A stretch of 64,000 nucleotides of DNA from Lewinella sp. JB7 (GCF_024297185.1 NZ_JANCTD010000002.1:496001-560000); one strand, 5' to 3'. Numbered from the stretch's first letter, positions 35,880-44,437 are shown. Numbers and translations are program-made. Notes: generated by a model from the sequence alone, not told the origin.

Positions 35880-38576
35880 ATGAGACACACCTTTATCCTA
35901 TTATTTGGCCTCTTCTCCCTCGCCGCCTACGGCCAGAGTGAAATCAGCGCCACCGTAGTCGACACTACGGGGACCACCTTACCCGGGGCGAACGCCATTC
36001 TGTTGCGTACCTCCGATACGCTGCTGACGTCCTTCGGCACCACGGACAACAAGGGAGAATTCCTAATGAAGAACGTCCCGCCCGGGGAATACCTCCTGCG
36101 GGTATCTTTCCTCGGCTACGAACGGCCGGACCAGCCGATCACGGTAGCGGCCTCCGACCAGTATCTCGGACTGGGCCAGATCACTCTTTACCCGGCGGGG
36201 TTCCTCCTGAACGACATCGAGGTGACGGCCGATCGCATCCCCATCCGCATGAAGGGGGATACCATGCTCTACGACGCCGAGGCCTTTGCGCTGGGGGACA
36301 ACGCGAAGGTGGAAGATCTCCTGCGCCGGCTGCCGGGCATGAGCATCGACGCGAACGGACAAATTACCTGGCGCGGCAAGGTTGTGCAGGAAGTCATGAT
36401 CAATGGTAAACCCTTCTTCGCGGGCAACGCTACCCTGGTCACCCAGAATCTCGATGCGAAAGCGCTGAAGAACGTGGAGGTCTTTGACCAGAAGTCGGAC
36501 AGCGAGGAGATCACCGGAGTGGACGACGGAGAGGAGAATACCACGGTCAACCTGGAAATGAAGGATGAATTCAAGGCGAAGCTGTTCGGCGAAGTCTACG
36601 CCGGCGGGGGCCATGCGGCGGGGGCGGACGATCCCCGCTACGACGCCGGCGGTAAAGTGTTCCGGATCAGCGACGCCACTCAAATCGGTATCCTCGGTAC
36701 GATCAACAACGTCAACCGGGTAGGTTTCACCGGCGACGAGCTCATGAGCTTTAACCAGAGTTCGGGCCGGGGGGGATTCTTCAGTACCGGTTATGGTGGG
36801 CTTCCGTACTTCGACGGAGGGCAGGCGCCGGGGCAAAATCGCAGCCTGGCTACGGGCATAAACTTCGGCAAGTCCATCGGCCAACACGGTCAGCTCACCA
36901 TGGACTATACCCTCTTCGAACGTGATCAAACGCAGATCGTAACGGAGCGGCAGGCCTTTACCCGCGCGAATAACGAACGTACCATCCTCTCCAACCAGAC
37001 GGATGCTACCTCCCGCTTCAGCCACGGGATGTCGGTCGAATACGAACAAGAGATTGACACCACCTCCCGGCTTCGCTTCTACGGACGCGGGTACATCATG
37101 GGCTCCGACAGCCGCGCCCTGGCCCGCACGCAGGTCCTTACCGAAGGACAGGAGAACCAGTATACGGTACAGGATATTTCCGACAATCAGAATCCGGGGG
37201 GCACTGTACATCTAAGCTACAACCGCCGCCTCGCGGGCAAGCGCGGGCGGAATTTCGGCATCAGTGCCGGAGGCGGTTACCGGGCCGACCAGACCGACCT
37301 CCAGGTGCTCGTGGCCGGACTCCAAGAAGACGGTGGCACCGGACTACCGGTAACCGGGAGCCTGCAGAACGGACTGCAAACTCAGGATCGGCGGACCAAT
37401 TCCCTGGAGTACAACGGGGAAATACGGTACGATGAGCCCCTGACCGACAAGCTCGTGCTGGAAACCGAAGCCGGCTACAACTTCGACCAGGATGAGGGCA
37501 ATTATCGCTTTCAACTGGAGGAAACCGACATCACCAACCTGCTCACCCGGGAATGGACGCAAACACGCGTCGGTACGGATCTTTCCTACCGATTCGGCGA
37601 TCGCAACAACCTCCAGGTCGGGGCCAGGCTCCAGCGCAATCAGCTGCAAGTAGGTGGCGATACTAGCCGCAGCTCCGGCTATACCTACTTGCTCCCTAAT
37701 TTCAGTCTCCGGATGCGATCCGGTAAGGCCTTTTACCGCCTGAATTACCGGACGAACGTCCAGGCCCCGAGCGTCAGCCAGCTACAAACAATCGCCCGCC
37801 CCTCGGTGACCGGGCGCGTATCCATCGGCAACCCCGACCTCGATCCGGCCACCACTCACCAACTCAGTGGAAATGCCTGGTTCAACGACCAGTTTCGGGC
37901 CATCAGTCTGAACGCTTACGTGAGCACGCAGTACACCGACAATGCCTTCGGCAACAGCCTGACCTTCACCCCGGGACAGCAAATCTACCAGACGGTAAAC
38001 GTCAGCCATACCTGGGGCTCCACCATCTACGCCGGCTCTACCATCGGCATGGCCTTCATGAAGGGCGAATTGCGCACCAATCTGCAGAGTAACCGCAGTA
38101 TCGGACAGGGCTTCGTGGACGGCGTGGCCCGCACCAACACCTCCGCGAATACGAGCGGTACCGTGGACCTCACGACCGAGTTTAACGAAAAGTCCTTTTT
38201 GAAGGCGGGCTATACCTACTCCCGCAACGTCAACAGCTTCGACGATGATGAGAGCGTAGACATCGTGACCATTACCCACGACCTCGTCACCCAGTTCGAA
38301 CTAGAGGTCAGCGATTCCTGGCGTTTCGAAAGCCGGTTCCTGTACCGCATCTTCGAGGCTGCCTCCTTTGCCGGGGCCACCAACATTCCCGACCTGCAGG
38401 CAAGCGTGGAGATCCGGCCCTTCAAAAAGTCCGGCCACTACTTCCGCATGTCCGGCCGCGATCTGCTCAACCAGAATACCGTAATTAATCGCCAGGCTCA
38501 GGCATTCGTAACTTCCGAAACCATCAGCGATGGGCTCGGACGCTATGTCCTGGCTACCTTTCACTATCAATTATAG
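35880..38576 (+). CDS. TonB-receptor-like outer-membrane beta-barrel protein with carboxypeptidase-regulatory N-domain
   Basis: This is an 898-residue outer-membrane protein: signal peptide (to AYGQS), then a CarboxypepD_reg-like domain (VVDTTGTTLPGANAILLRTS, FLMKNVPPGEYLLRVSFLGY). A plug-like domain follows (VEDLLRRLPGMSIDANGQIT, VQEVMINGKPFF), and then a long barrel with many NNLQVGARLQRNQ-type strands ending at RYVLATFHYQL, with terminal aromatic and Leu. It belongs to the barrel family that accompanies GLPGLI proteins; ligand and TonB dependence are not proven. I chose the ATG at 35880; an in-frame TTG at 35865 overlaps the GLPGLI stop. Confidence 0.88.
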   Translation: MRHTFILLFGLFSLAAYGQSEISATVVDTTGTTLPGANAILLRTSDTLLTSFGTTDNKGEFLMKNVPPGEYLLRVSFLGYERPDQPITVAASDQYLGLGQITLYPAGFLLNDIEVTADRIPIRMKGDTMLYDAEAFALGDNAKVEDLLRRLPGMSIDANGQITWRGKVVQEVMINGKPFFAGNATLVTQNLDAKALKNVEVFDQKSDSEEITGVDDGEENTTVNLEMKDEFKAKLFGEVYAGGGHAAGADDPRYDAGGKVFRISDATQIGILGTINNVNRVGFTGDELMSFNQSSGRGGFFSTGYGGLPYFDGGQAPGQNRSLATGINFGKSIGQHGQLTMDYTLFERDQTQIVTERQAFTRANNERTILSNQTDATSRFSHGMSVEYEQEIDTTSRLRFYGRGYIMGSDSRALARTQVLTEGQENQYTVQDISDNQNPGGTVHLSYNRRLAGKRGRNFGISAGGGYRADQTDLQVLVAGLQEDGGTGLPVTGSLQNGLQTQDRRTNSLEYNGEIRYDEPLTDKLVLETEAGYNFDQDEGNYRFQLEETDITNLLTREWTQTRVGTDLSYRFGDRNNLQVGARLQRNQLQVGGDTSRSSGYTYLLPNFSLRMRSGKAFYRLNYRTNVQAPSVSQLQTIARPSVTGRVSIGNPDLDPATTHQLSGNAWFNDQFRAISLNAYVSTQYTDNAFGNSLTFTPGQQIYQTVNVSHTWGSTIYAGSTIGMAFMKGELRTNLQSNRSIGQGFVDGVARTNTSANTSGTVDLTTEFNEKSFLKAGYTYSRNVNSFDDDESVDIVTITHDLVTQFELEVSDSWRFESRFLYRIFEAASFAGATNIPDLQASVEIRPFKKSGHYFRMSGRDLLNQNTVINRQAQAFVTSETISDGLGRYVLATFHYQL

Positions 38577-38594
38577 AAAAACCTTCCGGAAGGC

Positions 38595-38626
38595 TTGCAG
38601 GACCAAAAACGGTGTACGTATATTTG
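38595..38626 (+). promoter_or_regulatory. Promoter of tRNA-Gly: TTG, 21-bp spacer, TATATTTG
   Basis: TTG at 38595-38597 and TATATTTG at 38619-38626 match the phylum consensus with a 21-bp spacer. The tRNA begins 42 nt downstream. This is the best-formed promoter in the window. Confidence 0.7.
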
Positions 38627-38667
38627 CAGCGCTTTAGGAATAAAGCATGGCTGAGCAGCCAGCAGAC

Positions 38668-38743
38668 GCGGATGTAGCTCAGTTGGTAGAGCGCAACCTT
38701 GCCAAGGTTGAGGTCGCCGGTTCGAACCTGGTCATCCGCTCCA
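38668..38743 (+). tRNA. tRNA-Gly (anticodon GCC)
   Basis: The cloverleaf is complete. Acceptor GCGGATG pairs with CATCCGC; the D arm is AGCTCAGTTGGTAGAGC; the anticodon stem is CAACC/GGTTG with loop TTGCCAA (anticodon GCC); the T arm is GCCGG-TTCGAAC-CTGGT. The CCA end is encoded (38741-38743). It reads GGC and GGU. Confidence 0.96.
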
Positions 38744-38753
38744 AACTCGCGAC

Positions 38754-38783
38754 AAAGCCGCTTTCCCCCGGGAGAGCGGCTTT
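38754..38783 (+). terminator. Terminator after tRNA-Gly
   Basis: The near-perfect inverted repeat AAAGCCGCTTTCCC/GGGAGAGCGGCTTT lies 10 bp after the tRNA. It is flanked by A and T runs, so it could act in both directions. Confidence 0.75.
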
Positions 38784-38793
38784 CGTCGTTTAT

Positions 38794-38801
38794 TACCTTT
38801 G
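38794..38801 (+). promoter_or_regulatory. TAnnTTTG -7 element (TACCTTTG) of the membrane glycosyltransferase
   Basis: An exact -7 match lies just after the tRNA terminator and about 20 nt before the inferred start of the following gene. It shows that the gene is not read from the tRNA promoter. Confidence 0.5.
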
Positions 38802-38821
38802 CTTCCCACCATTCGCCTCCG

Positions 38822-40192
38822 ATCATCAGACCCAACGGCCACCGGCTTGCCCTTTACCTACTGCTCGCCGCCGGTCTGCTGCTGTGGACCATAAACCTGC
38901 TGTTCGCCCGCCCGCTGTTCATCGACGAGGCCAACGTAGCGCGCAATCTCTTCGATCGCGATTTTGCCGGCCTGTTCGTTCCCCTCGATCACGATCAGTA
39001 TGCCCCGCCCCTCTACCTGGTCGTCACGAAGTTGTGCGGAGAGTTACTGGGCTACGGAGAAATTCCGTTGCGCTTGCCGGCTTTCCTCGGCGGTCTGCTG
39101 GCCGTCGGCGGGATCTGGGCTAGCGGCAGACGGCTGCTGTCCGGGTACTGGGCCCTCCTCCCGCTGGCATTGCTGTTCGTTAACCCCACCGTGCTCCGCT
39201 ACGTCGGCGAGGTAAAGCCCTACGGCCTGGACCTGGGCGTAGCGGCCATCCTGCTGGCATTGCACCTGCGGCCCCGCCGGCAAAAGCTGTGGGCCTGGGC
39301 GGTAGGAGGCGCGCTGATTCCGTGGATATCCCTGCCCGGGGTTTTCGTGCTGGCGGCCATTGGTCTGTGGCGATTGCGGCAGGACATTCGATGGATGCTT
39401 CCGATCGGCGGATGGCTGCTATCGTTCGGCGTGTTGTACTACTTCGTGCTCGGGGCATCGGTCGGCAGCGGTTACCTGAATGACTTTCACGCGGACTACT
39501 TCCTGCCGATCCCGACAGACTGGAACGAGGTGGAGCAACTGGGACGGATCCTGCGGCGCTTGCTGCGACTCGGCTTCGGCTTCACCGTAGTGGCCTTAAT
39601 CTGGGGGGCTACTCTCATGCTCTACGGAGCACTAAAATTACCGACTAAGCAGTTGTGGCTCCTGCTTCCCCTGGGCGTGGCCATGGCGGTTTCCGTTTTT
39701 CGGGTGTACAGCCTGATCGACCGGCTGATGCTCTTTGCCCTCCCCGGATTATGGTTGTTCGCGGCCCTGTCCGCCCGCGGGTTATACCACGCTGTCCGTG
39801 CGTTGCGTCTACCTCTGCTAATTCTGACCGCCCTCACGCTGGGGGGCACCAATATTTACCGGCAATTTTACGCGCCGGGCACCTACGGGGATGGGCGCCG
39901 ACTCGCGGAAATAGCGCTGCGCTACGATGATCCGGTGCTGCACCCCGATGCGGTCCCCGTAGTCGATTATTACACGCGCATTCACCTACGCACCAAGCAC
40001 CTGGCGGATGAGTCCCAGATAACCAATGAAAGCGTGCGCGTGTATGATGTGACCACGCGACGGAGTACGCGGCAGGCCATACGGCGGGATAGTAGCGGGG
40101 CGGCGGAGCGCGGGTGCGAAGTAGTTCAGGAAGAGCTGTTCCGTGCGGTAGTGCTCCGGATCAGATGTCCCGCACGGAATTACGATCGGTAA
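38822..40192 (+). CDS. Polytopic membrane glycosyltransferase (GT39/ArnT-like)
   Basis: This is a protein of about 456 residues with roughly ten membrane helices. The first extracytoplasmic loop holds the acidic motif PLFIDEANVARNLFDRDF, then DHDQYAPPLYLVVTKL and GYGEIPLRLPAFLGGLLAVG, typical of GT-C enzymes using lipid-linked sugar donors. The C-terminal soluble part includes VVDYYTRIHLRTKHLADES. The start is unresolved. From the promoter at 38801 to helix 1 there is no in-frame ATG, GTG or TTG. The nearest upstream in-frame TTGs (38699, 38708) lie inside the tRNA. I place the start at ATC 38822 only provisionally. The 3' end overlaps the convergent Nudix-like gene by 32 bp. Confidence 0.7.
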   Translation: MIRPNGHRLALYLLLAAGLLLWTINLLFARPLFIDEANVARNLFDRDFAGLFVPLDHDQYAPPLYLVVTKLCGELLGYGEIPLRLPAFLGGLLAVGGIWASGRRLLSGYWALLPLALLFVNPTVLRYVGEVKPYGLDLGVAAILLALHLRPRRQKLWAWAVGGALIPWISLPGVFVLAAIGLWRLRQDIRWMLPIGGWLLSFGVLYYFVLGASVGSGYLNDFHADYFLPIPTDWNEVEQLGRILRRLLRLGFGFTVVALIWGATLMLYGALKLPTKQLWLLLPLGVAMAVSVFRVYSLIDRLMLFALPGLWLFAALSARGLYHAVRALRLPLLILTALTLGGTNIYRQFYAPGTYGDGRRLAEIALRYDDPVLHPDAVPVVDYYTRIHLRTKHLADESQITNESVRVYDVTTRRSTRQAIRRDSSGAAERGCEVVQEELFRAVVLRIRCPARNYDR

Positions 40193-40544
40193 CGACTTCC
40201 AGAAGTTCCCGCAGGAACTGGACTTGTCCGGGGCTCAACCGATTCTTTAGCGCCTCGCGGATGGTCAGAAAGGTGCCGCTCTCCAGGTCTTTCAGTTTTT
40301 CCTTGATTTCACCGGCATCCTCGTACAGCATTTGTTTGAGGCTGGGAATCTCGTGCCAGTCGCCCTCCACGGCCACGGCTTCCTCCCGGTCGGCGGCGGG
40401 TTCCAGAGAGATAAGGTCCGGATTATCGAGCCGCATATCCCCACCCGGCAGGCCCCACTCTTCGGATTGTTGGGTAAGGAATACCTCCAGTCCCCGTTCC
40501 CGGAAGCGATAAATGATAAGACGCGCTTTTTTCCTTAGTCCCAT
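40161..40544 (-). CDS. Nudix-fold-like protein with degenerate Nudix box
   Basis: This is a 127-residue protein beginning KARLIIYRFRERGLEVFLTQ, then SEEWGLPGGDM, like the first strands of a Nudix domain. The box itself (GX5EX7REUXEEXGU) is not intact: AADREEAVAVEGDWHEIPSL stands where it should be. The segment VEGDWHEIPS and a C-terminal helix FLRELLEVVTDRNSV recur in a Bacteroidota group annotated as Nudix. Hydrolase activity is doubtful. An exact -7 element lies 50 nt upstream. Confidence 0.55.
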   Translation of the reverse strand: MGLRKKARLIIYRFRERGLEVFLTQQSEEWGLPGGDMRLDNPDLISLEPAADREEAVAVEGDWHEIPSLKQMLYEDAGEIKEKLKDLESGTFLTIREALKNRLSPGQVQFLRELLEVVTDRNSVRDI

Positions 40545-40594
40545 GGAAGAGGTTTCACTGTGCTAACTGGAGTGGCCGGCCGTATGTTTAACCA

Positions 40595-40602
40595 CAAAGG
40601 TA
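40595..40602 (-). promoter_or_regulatory. TAnnTTTG -7 element (TACCTTTG) of the Nudix-like gene
   Basis: An exact minus-strand match lies 50 nt before the ATG at 40544, in a 104-bp divergent region shared with the secreted protein gene at 40649. Confidence 0.5.
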
Positions 40603-40648
40603 CAACGAAGGACATTCGTTCGTCGTTTACCCCTAACAAACTACCGCT

Positions 40649-41359
40649 ATGAATAAACTACTCTTTCTACTACTCACAAGTCCCTTTTTCCTGACCGCCC
40701 AGAACGCTGCTACCGAGCTCACCGGCGCCTGGGAATCCACTTCCCTCGGTGACGACGGAGCGACCAATACCCTGAGCATGATCATCCAGGACGGGTACTT
40801 CGCCATGACGGCCTACAATGAGGACGAAAAGAAATTTATCGCTACCCTCGGCGGGAGCTACGACGTGAGCGAAAACAGTTTCGACGTGACCTACGAGTTT
40901 GATTCCTCTACTCCCGAGAATGTCGGCAAAACGGTACCCATGCCCTTCGTGGTGGACGGCAGCCTATTGGTATTTAATGGCGACAAGGCCTGGCAGCGCA
41001 TCGACAGTGGCGACAGCCCCCTGGCCGGCGCCTGGCAGATAACGGGACGGAAACAGGACGGTGAGCTACGGCGTAGAGACAACAGCGGTCCGCGGCGTAC
41101 CATGAAAATTCTATCCGGCACCCGTTTTCAGTGGATCGCCTTCAATACCGAAACGGCTGAGTTCAGCGGAACGGGCGGTGGGACTTACACCAGCGAAGGG
41201 GATAAGTACGTCGAAACCATCGAATTTTTCAGCCGGGACCCCGAGCGTGTCGGGGCCCGACTGAGTTTCGATTACGAGATTCGCGATAACGAGTGGCACC
41301 ACTCCGGTCTTAGTAGTAAGGGAGATCCCATCTACGAGACCTGGGGTCACCGGGAGTAG
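40649..41359 (+). CDS. Secreted protein with two lipocalin-like repeats
   Basis: This 236-residue exported protein has signal MNKLLFLLLTSPFFLTAQ. It shows two related halves. The first has LTGAWESTSLGDDGATNTLS, DGYFAMTAYNEDEKKFI, GGSYDVSENSFDVTYEFDSS and VGKTVPM. The second has LAGAWQITGRKQDGELRRRD, SGTRFQWIAFNTETAEFSGT, GGTYTSEGDKYVETIEFFSR and VGARLSF. This is a tandem beta-rich unit comparable to lipocalin-like domains annotated as membrane or secreted protein in Bacteroidota. No ligand or activity can be assigned. It is convergent with the T9SS gene, 5 bp away. Confidence 0.6.
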   Translation: MNKLLFLLLTSPFFLTAQNAATELTGAWESTSLGDDGATNTLSMIIQDGYFAMTAYNEDEKKFIATLGGSYDVSENSFDVTYEFDSSTPENVGKTVPMPFVVDGSLLVFNGDKAWQRIDSGDSPLAGAWQITGRKQDGELRRRDNSGPRRTMKILSGTRFQWIAFNTETAEFSGTGGGTYTSEGDKYVETIEFFSRDPERVGARLSFDYEIRDNEWHHSGLSSKGDPIYETWGHRE

Positions 41360-41364
41360 AAGGT

Positions 41365-42348
41365 CTACCTCCGGACGATCAGGCGCTGGGGAGTGAAGCT
41401 GGCGTCGCCGGCTACCCGTAGCAGGTACATTCCGGTGATCAGATCGCTGACGTTGATGCCGTCGCGGGCCGCGGCGGCGGGATACGTGCGCACTACCTGA
41501 CCGGTAGAGGCAACCAGTTCAACGGTTTCCACGCGCTCGGGTACCGCTACGCGTACAAAGTCGCGGGCGGGATTGGGATATACGTTGAGGGCCGCGGCAT
41601 CCGTGCTGCCCGGGACGTAGATCACGTTGCTGTAGTCGAAAGTGCCCCCGAAATCCAGTTGCTTGATCCGGTAGTAGGCACCGTCACTCGTTGCGGGCTG
41701 CAGGGAGGTATAGGTGACTTCCCGGCTGCCGACTTCCTGGTAGGCGACGGTCGCGGCGGTTTCGAAGCCACTACCCTTATCGACCTCTACTTCGTAGCGG
41801 TCCACGTCCACCTGATCGGCGACCGACCAGCTGAGGTTTACCCCCTCGCCGGCAGCGGCGTAGCTGAGGGGTTTGGTCCAGGTGACGGGGGCGGCGGCTT
41901 CTACGTTGAAGGTGGCAGTAGCGGAAAAATTAGACGAGCTGCTACCGTAGTCTAATCTGACGCTTCCCAAACCCTGGCCGGTTATCACGGCATAGTAGGT
42001 TTGGTTGGTAAGACTGATACTGGGAGCAGGGTTTGTCTCTCCCGCCGTGATCGAGCGGGTCACGAAGGTGTTACCTGACTTATCCCGAAGCGTCAACGTC
42101 AGTACGTTACCCTGAACAGATCCGGGATTCAAAAGTGTCAATTGGATGAACTTGTTATCGCTACCAGTAACGGGAAAGCATGCAGCAGTAGATTCCGCCA
42201 CTTTAAGTGACTTCTTGGCACCTCCGAGGTACCCTGCAAAGTTGGAACGGGTAGGAACACCACTGGGGCAGTCGTTAGACCCTTGACCGTAAAGTGATTG
42301 TGTGATAAGGAGCAGCATCAAGCTGCAGAGGAGTAGAATTCTTTTCAT
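41365..42348 (-). CDS. T9SS type A secreted protein, paralogue 1
   Basis: This 327-residue secreted protein has a signal peptide (MKRILLLCSLMLLLITQSLYG). An N-terminal domain of about 125 residues follows, then a fibronectin-like module (WTKPLSYAAAGEGVNLSWSV, VDRYEVEVDKGSGFETAATV, YRIKQLDFGGTFDYSNVIYV). The T9SS type A C-terminal domain has LNVYPNPARDFVRVAVPERV, GMYLLRV and terminal LIVRR. The neighbouring gene at 42544-43527 has the same length and layout, so they arose by tandem duplication. They differ strongly in the N-terminal domain, which suggests different binding partners. The function is unknown. Confidence 0.82.
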   Translation of the reverse strand: MKRILLLCSLMLLLITQSLYGQGSNDCPSGVPTRSNFAGYLGGAKKSLKVAESTAACFPVTGSDNKFIQLTLLNPGSVQGNVLTLTLRDKSGNTFVTRSITAGETNPAPSISLTNQTYYAVITGQGLGSVRLDYGSSSSNFSATATFNVEAAAPVTWTKPLSYAAAGEGVNLSWSVADQVDVDRYEVEVDKGSGFETAATVAYQEVGSREVTYTSLQPATSDGAYYRIKQLDFGGTFDYSNVIYVPGSTDAAALNVYPNPARDFVRVAVPERVETVELVASTGQVVRTYPAAAARDGINVSDLITGMYLLRVAGDASFTPQRLIVRR

Positions 42349-42389
42349 GTTCTAGGTAGTTAAAGAGTGTGTGCAATGAGATGACAACA

Positions 42390-42447
42390 TCGGTTAATTA
42401 AAACACTTTGTTGTGACATGTTCACATGTGCACATAAAATTAACCGA
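42390..42447. repeat. Dyad upstream of T9SS paralogue 1
   Basis: Perfect 10-bp arms TCGGTTAATT (42390-42399) and AATTAACCGA (42438-42447) flank 38 bp. That interval contains a second dyad-like core (ACATGTTCACATGT). It lies in the 195-bp promoter region between the tandem paralogues. It may be a regulatory site or RNA structure; no family is recognised. Confidence 0.4.
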
Positions 42448-42543
42448 ATATTGTGCAACACCAACTACTTTAACGTTTTCCCGCTGTATTGTGGAATTGA
42501 TTCGCTAACCTACGCGGCAACGGACAACGACATTTACAAAGCT

Positions 42544-43527
42544 CTAGCGAGCAATTATCAGCCGGTGATCGGCAAAGATTTCACGGGGTTGGGGACGAAG
42601 TATATAGGTACCGCGGGCTAGATCAAACAGGTCGATCCCTTGCCGCAATGAGGCTGCGGGATAGGAACGGACGAGGCGACCATCCGCGGTAAAAATATCG
42701 ACGGATTGCACCCTATCGGGCGCGACGATCCGGACGAAGCGAGACGTCGGATTTGGAAAGATTACTAACTGATCATGATTAGCGGCACCGGGTACGTAAA
42801 TGACGTTGCTATAATCAAACGTACCGGCATGATCCAGTTGCTTAATGCGGTAGTGATGACCATCGACTTCGTGGGAGACCGTCACGGAATAGGTCACCTC
42901 CCGACTGCCGTTCTCCCGGTAGGGGATGGATTCCGCATAACGAAAGCCGCCGCTCGTTCCGTTGTCTACCTCCAGTTCGTAGCCCGCAACGTCCATTTGG
43001 TCGGTGACGGACCAGCTCAACTGCAGCTGCTCCCGATCTACGGTATAGGTAAGTGGCCTGGACCAGGTCACCGGAGCCACCGATCCGGATATGACGAACG
43101 TCCGGGTAGAGCCGCTGGCGGATGGATTCGGAAAATTAAAGTCGATTCGGCCGGTGGACAGCGCCGTGATCTCCACGTGTATAATGTCGTTCGTGAAAAT
43201 TTTTGTCTTTGGCCCACCGGAAGCCGTGACGATCAGCGTTTCGGATGCGGTGGCCGTAGACGTAACTACTTTCAACAGGTCCCCCTCCCCGCTGGCAGCT
43301 TGCGGGGTGAGCGTAAGGATCTTGGCGTTGCTGCCCGTTAGGCTAATACAACCACTGACAACGTCCCCCACCTCCAGACTCGTAGTAACGCTAGAAAAGA
43401 AGGCATTGCCGTTAGGATGATTTCCACCGCTCGGAGGAGTGGAGCATGCGCTGGGGGCTTGTCCGTACAAACCGGTGCAGCCCAGCACCAGCAGCAGTAT
43501 GCCGCAGGCAGGTGTTATCGTTGTCAT
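42544..43527 (-). CDS. T9SS type A secreted protein, paralogue 2
   Basis: This is a 327-residue protein with signal peptide (to GLYGQ) and an N-terminal domain ending at FVISGSVAPV. A fibronectin-like module follows (WSRPLTYTVDREQLQLSWSV, VAGYELEVDNGTSGGFRYAE, YRIKQLDHAGTFDYSNVIYV), then a T9SS type A domain (LVIFPNPTSRFVRIVAPDRV, GTYILRPQPREIFADHRLI). It is a clear relative of the gene at 41365-42348, with the same total length. Surface or secreted; function unknown. Confidence 0.82.
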   Translation of the reverse strand: MTTITPACGILLLVLGCTGLYGQAPSACSTPPSGGNHPNGNAFFSSVTTSLEVGDVVSGCISLTGSNAKILTLTPQAASGEGDLLKVVTSTATASETLIVTASGGPKTKIFTNDIIHVEITALSTGRIDFNFPNPSASGSTRTFVISGSVAPVTWSRPLTYTVDREQLQLSWSVTDQMDVAGYELEVDNGTSGGFRYAESIPYRENGSREVTYSVTVSHEVDGHHYRIKQLDHAGTFDYSNVIYVPGAANHDQLVIFPNPTSRFVRIVAPDRVQSVDIFTADGRLVRSYPAASLRQGIDLFDLARGTYILRPQPREIFADHRLIIAR

Positions 43528-43655
43528 GTGTTCGGTAGTTCTTAGTGTCAGTTCACCCTCCCGAAAAAGAACACATTCGAGCCTTACGGGAAGTGGTGTA
43601 TTTAAAACCCACTAAAGATAATCTCCGTCCGAATATTGACAACGACATTAACACA

Positions 43656-43730
43656 TGGTAGCCCCAGCAAGACTCGAACTTGCATTTTCGGTTTAGGAAA
43701 CCAACGTTCTATCCCTTGAACTATGGGGCT
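43656..43730 (-). tRNA. tRNA-Arg (anticodon CCT)
   Basis: Reading the minus strand, acceptor AGCCCCA pairs with TGGGGCT. The anticodon stem is TTGGT/ACCGA with loop TTCCTAA (anticodon CCT, reading AGG). The T arm contains GTTCGAGTC. The CCA end is encoded (43656-43658). Confidence 0.93.
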
Positions 43731-43771
43731 GGGCGCCGGGATAGCGGTCCCGGGCGGCCGCAAATATAGGC

Positions 43772-44323
43772 CTAAAGATCGGCTTCCGGCACGAAGTTAA
43801 GGGCGGCTCCATTGATGCAGTACCGCAGTCCGGTGGGCGGAGGACCGTCCGGAAACACGTGTCCCTGGTGGCCACCGCAACGGGCGCAAATCACCTCCGT
43901 ACGCTCCATTCCGTAGCGGGTGTCAACTTTTTCGGTGATGTAAGCTTCATCGATGGGCTCGTAGAAGCTTGGCCACCCCGTACCCGACTCGAACTTAGTG
44001 GCGCTGGTGAACAGGGGCAATCCGCACGCCCGACAGGCAAACACGCCGGCGGCCTTCACGTCGTTCAGGGGGCTCGTGAAACTACGCTCCGTACCCTCCT
44101 CGCGCAGGATGTTGTATTCCTGGTCGGAGAGAATCTCCCGCCAGTAGTCCTCCGTAGTGTCCAGTTTGCTTACTTCACCCGGACGGGCGGGGGGATCGTA
44201 CCGGTAGTCGGGCATATCCTGTACGGCGGTTGCCCGCTCTTCGTTCGTAGCGATCGTGGACTGAGACGTGGAGGAGTTGCAGGCGAGGGTTAAAGTGAGG
44301 GCCAGAAAGACAAAGTAGCGCAT
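43772..44323 (-). CDS. msrB: Peptide-methionine (R)-S-oxide reductase, lipoprotein form
   Basis: MsrB reduces the R-sulfoxide of methionine in proteins. The catalytic domain has two zinc CxxC pairs (FACRACGLPLF and VICARCGGHQGH). It also has GTGWPSFYEPIDEAYIT and the active-site Cys in GLRYCINGAALNF. A signal with lipobox LTLAC (Cys15) places the enzyme in the envelope. The ATG at 44321-44323 starts the signal cleanly; another in-frame ATG lies 18 nt upstream at 44341. The 3' end is 41 bp from the tRNA-Arg gene. Confidence 0.92.
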   Translation of the reverse strand: MRYFVFLALTLTLACNSSTSQSTIATNEERATAVQDMPDYRYDPPARPGEVSKLDTTEDYWREILSDQEYNILREEGTERSFTSPLNDVKAAGVFACRACGLPLFTSATKFESGTGWPSFYEPIDEAYITEKVDTRYGMERTEVICARCGGHQGHVFPDGPPPTGLRYCINGAALNFVPEADL

Positions 44324-44437
44324 CGGATTCTTTAGTCGCATAACAAGCGAACGTCCACCGGGAGTTCACTGCAACCGGCCGCGGCGACCCACATCCGTCG
44401 CTAGTGTTACCTTCGCTGCTCCTAACCAGCTACGATC

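Noticed and set aside
36063-37211. 382-codon antisense frame inside the outer-membrane receptor gene
   Set aside because: Shadow frame without signal peptide or motif; the sense frame is a complete receptor.
38699-38821. Glycosyltransferase start inside tRNA-Gly
   Set aside because: It would overlap the tRNA and its terminator and lie upstream of the gene's own -7 element.
43736-43753. Short CCGGGA/TCCCGG hairpin between msrB and tRNA-Arg
   Set aside because: It is only 6 bp and has no U-tract; not strong enough to call a terminator.
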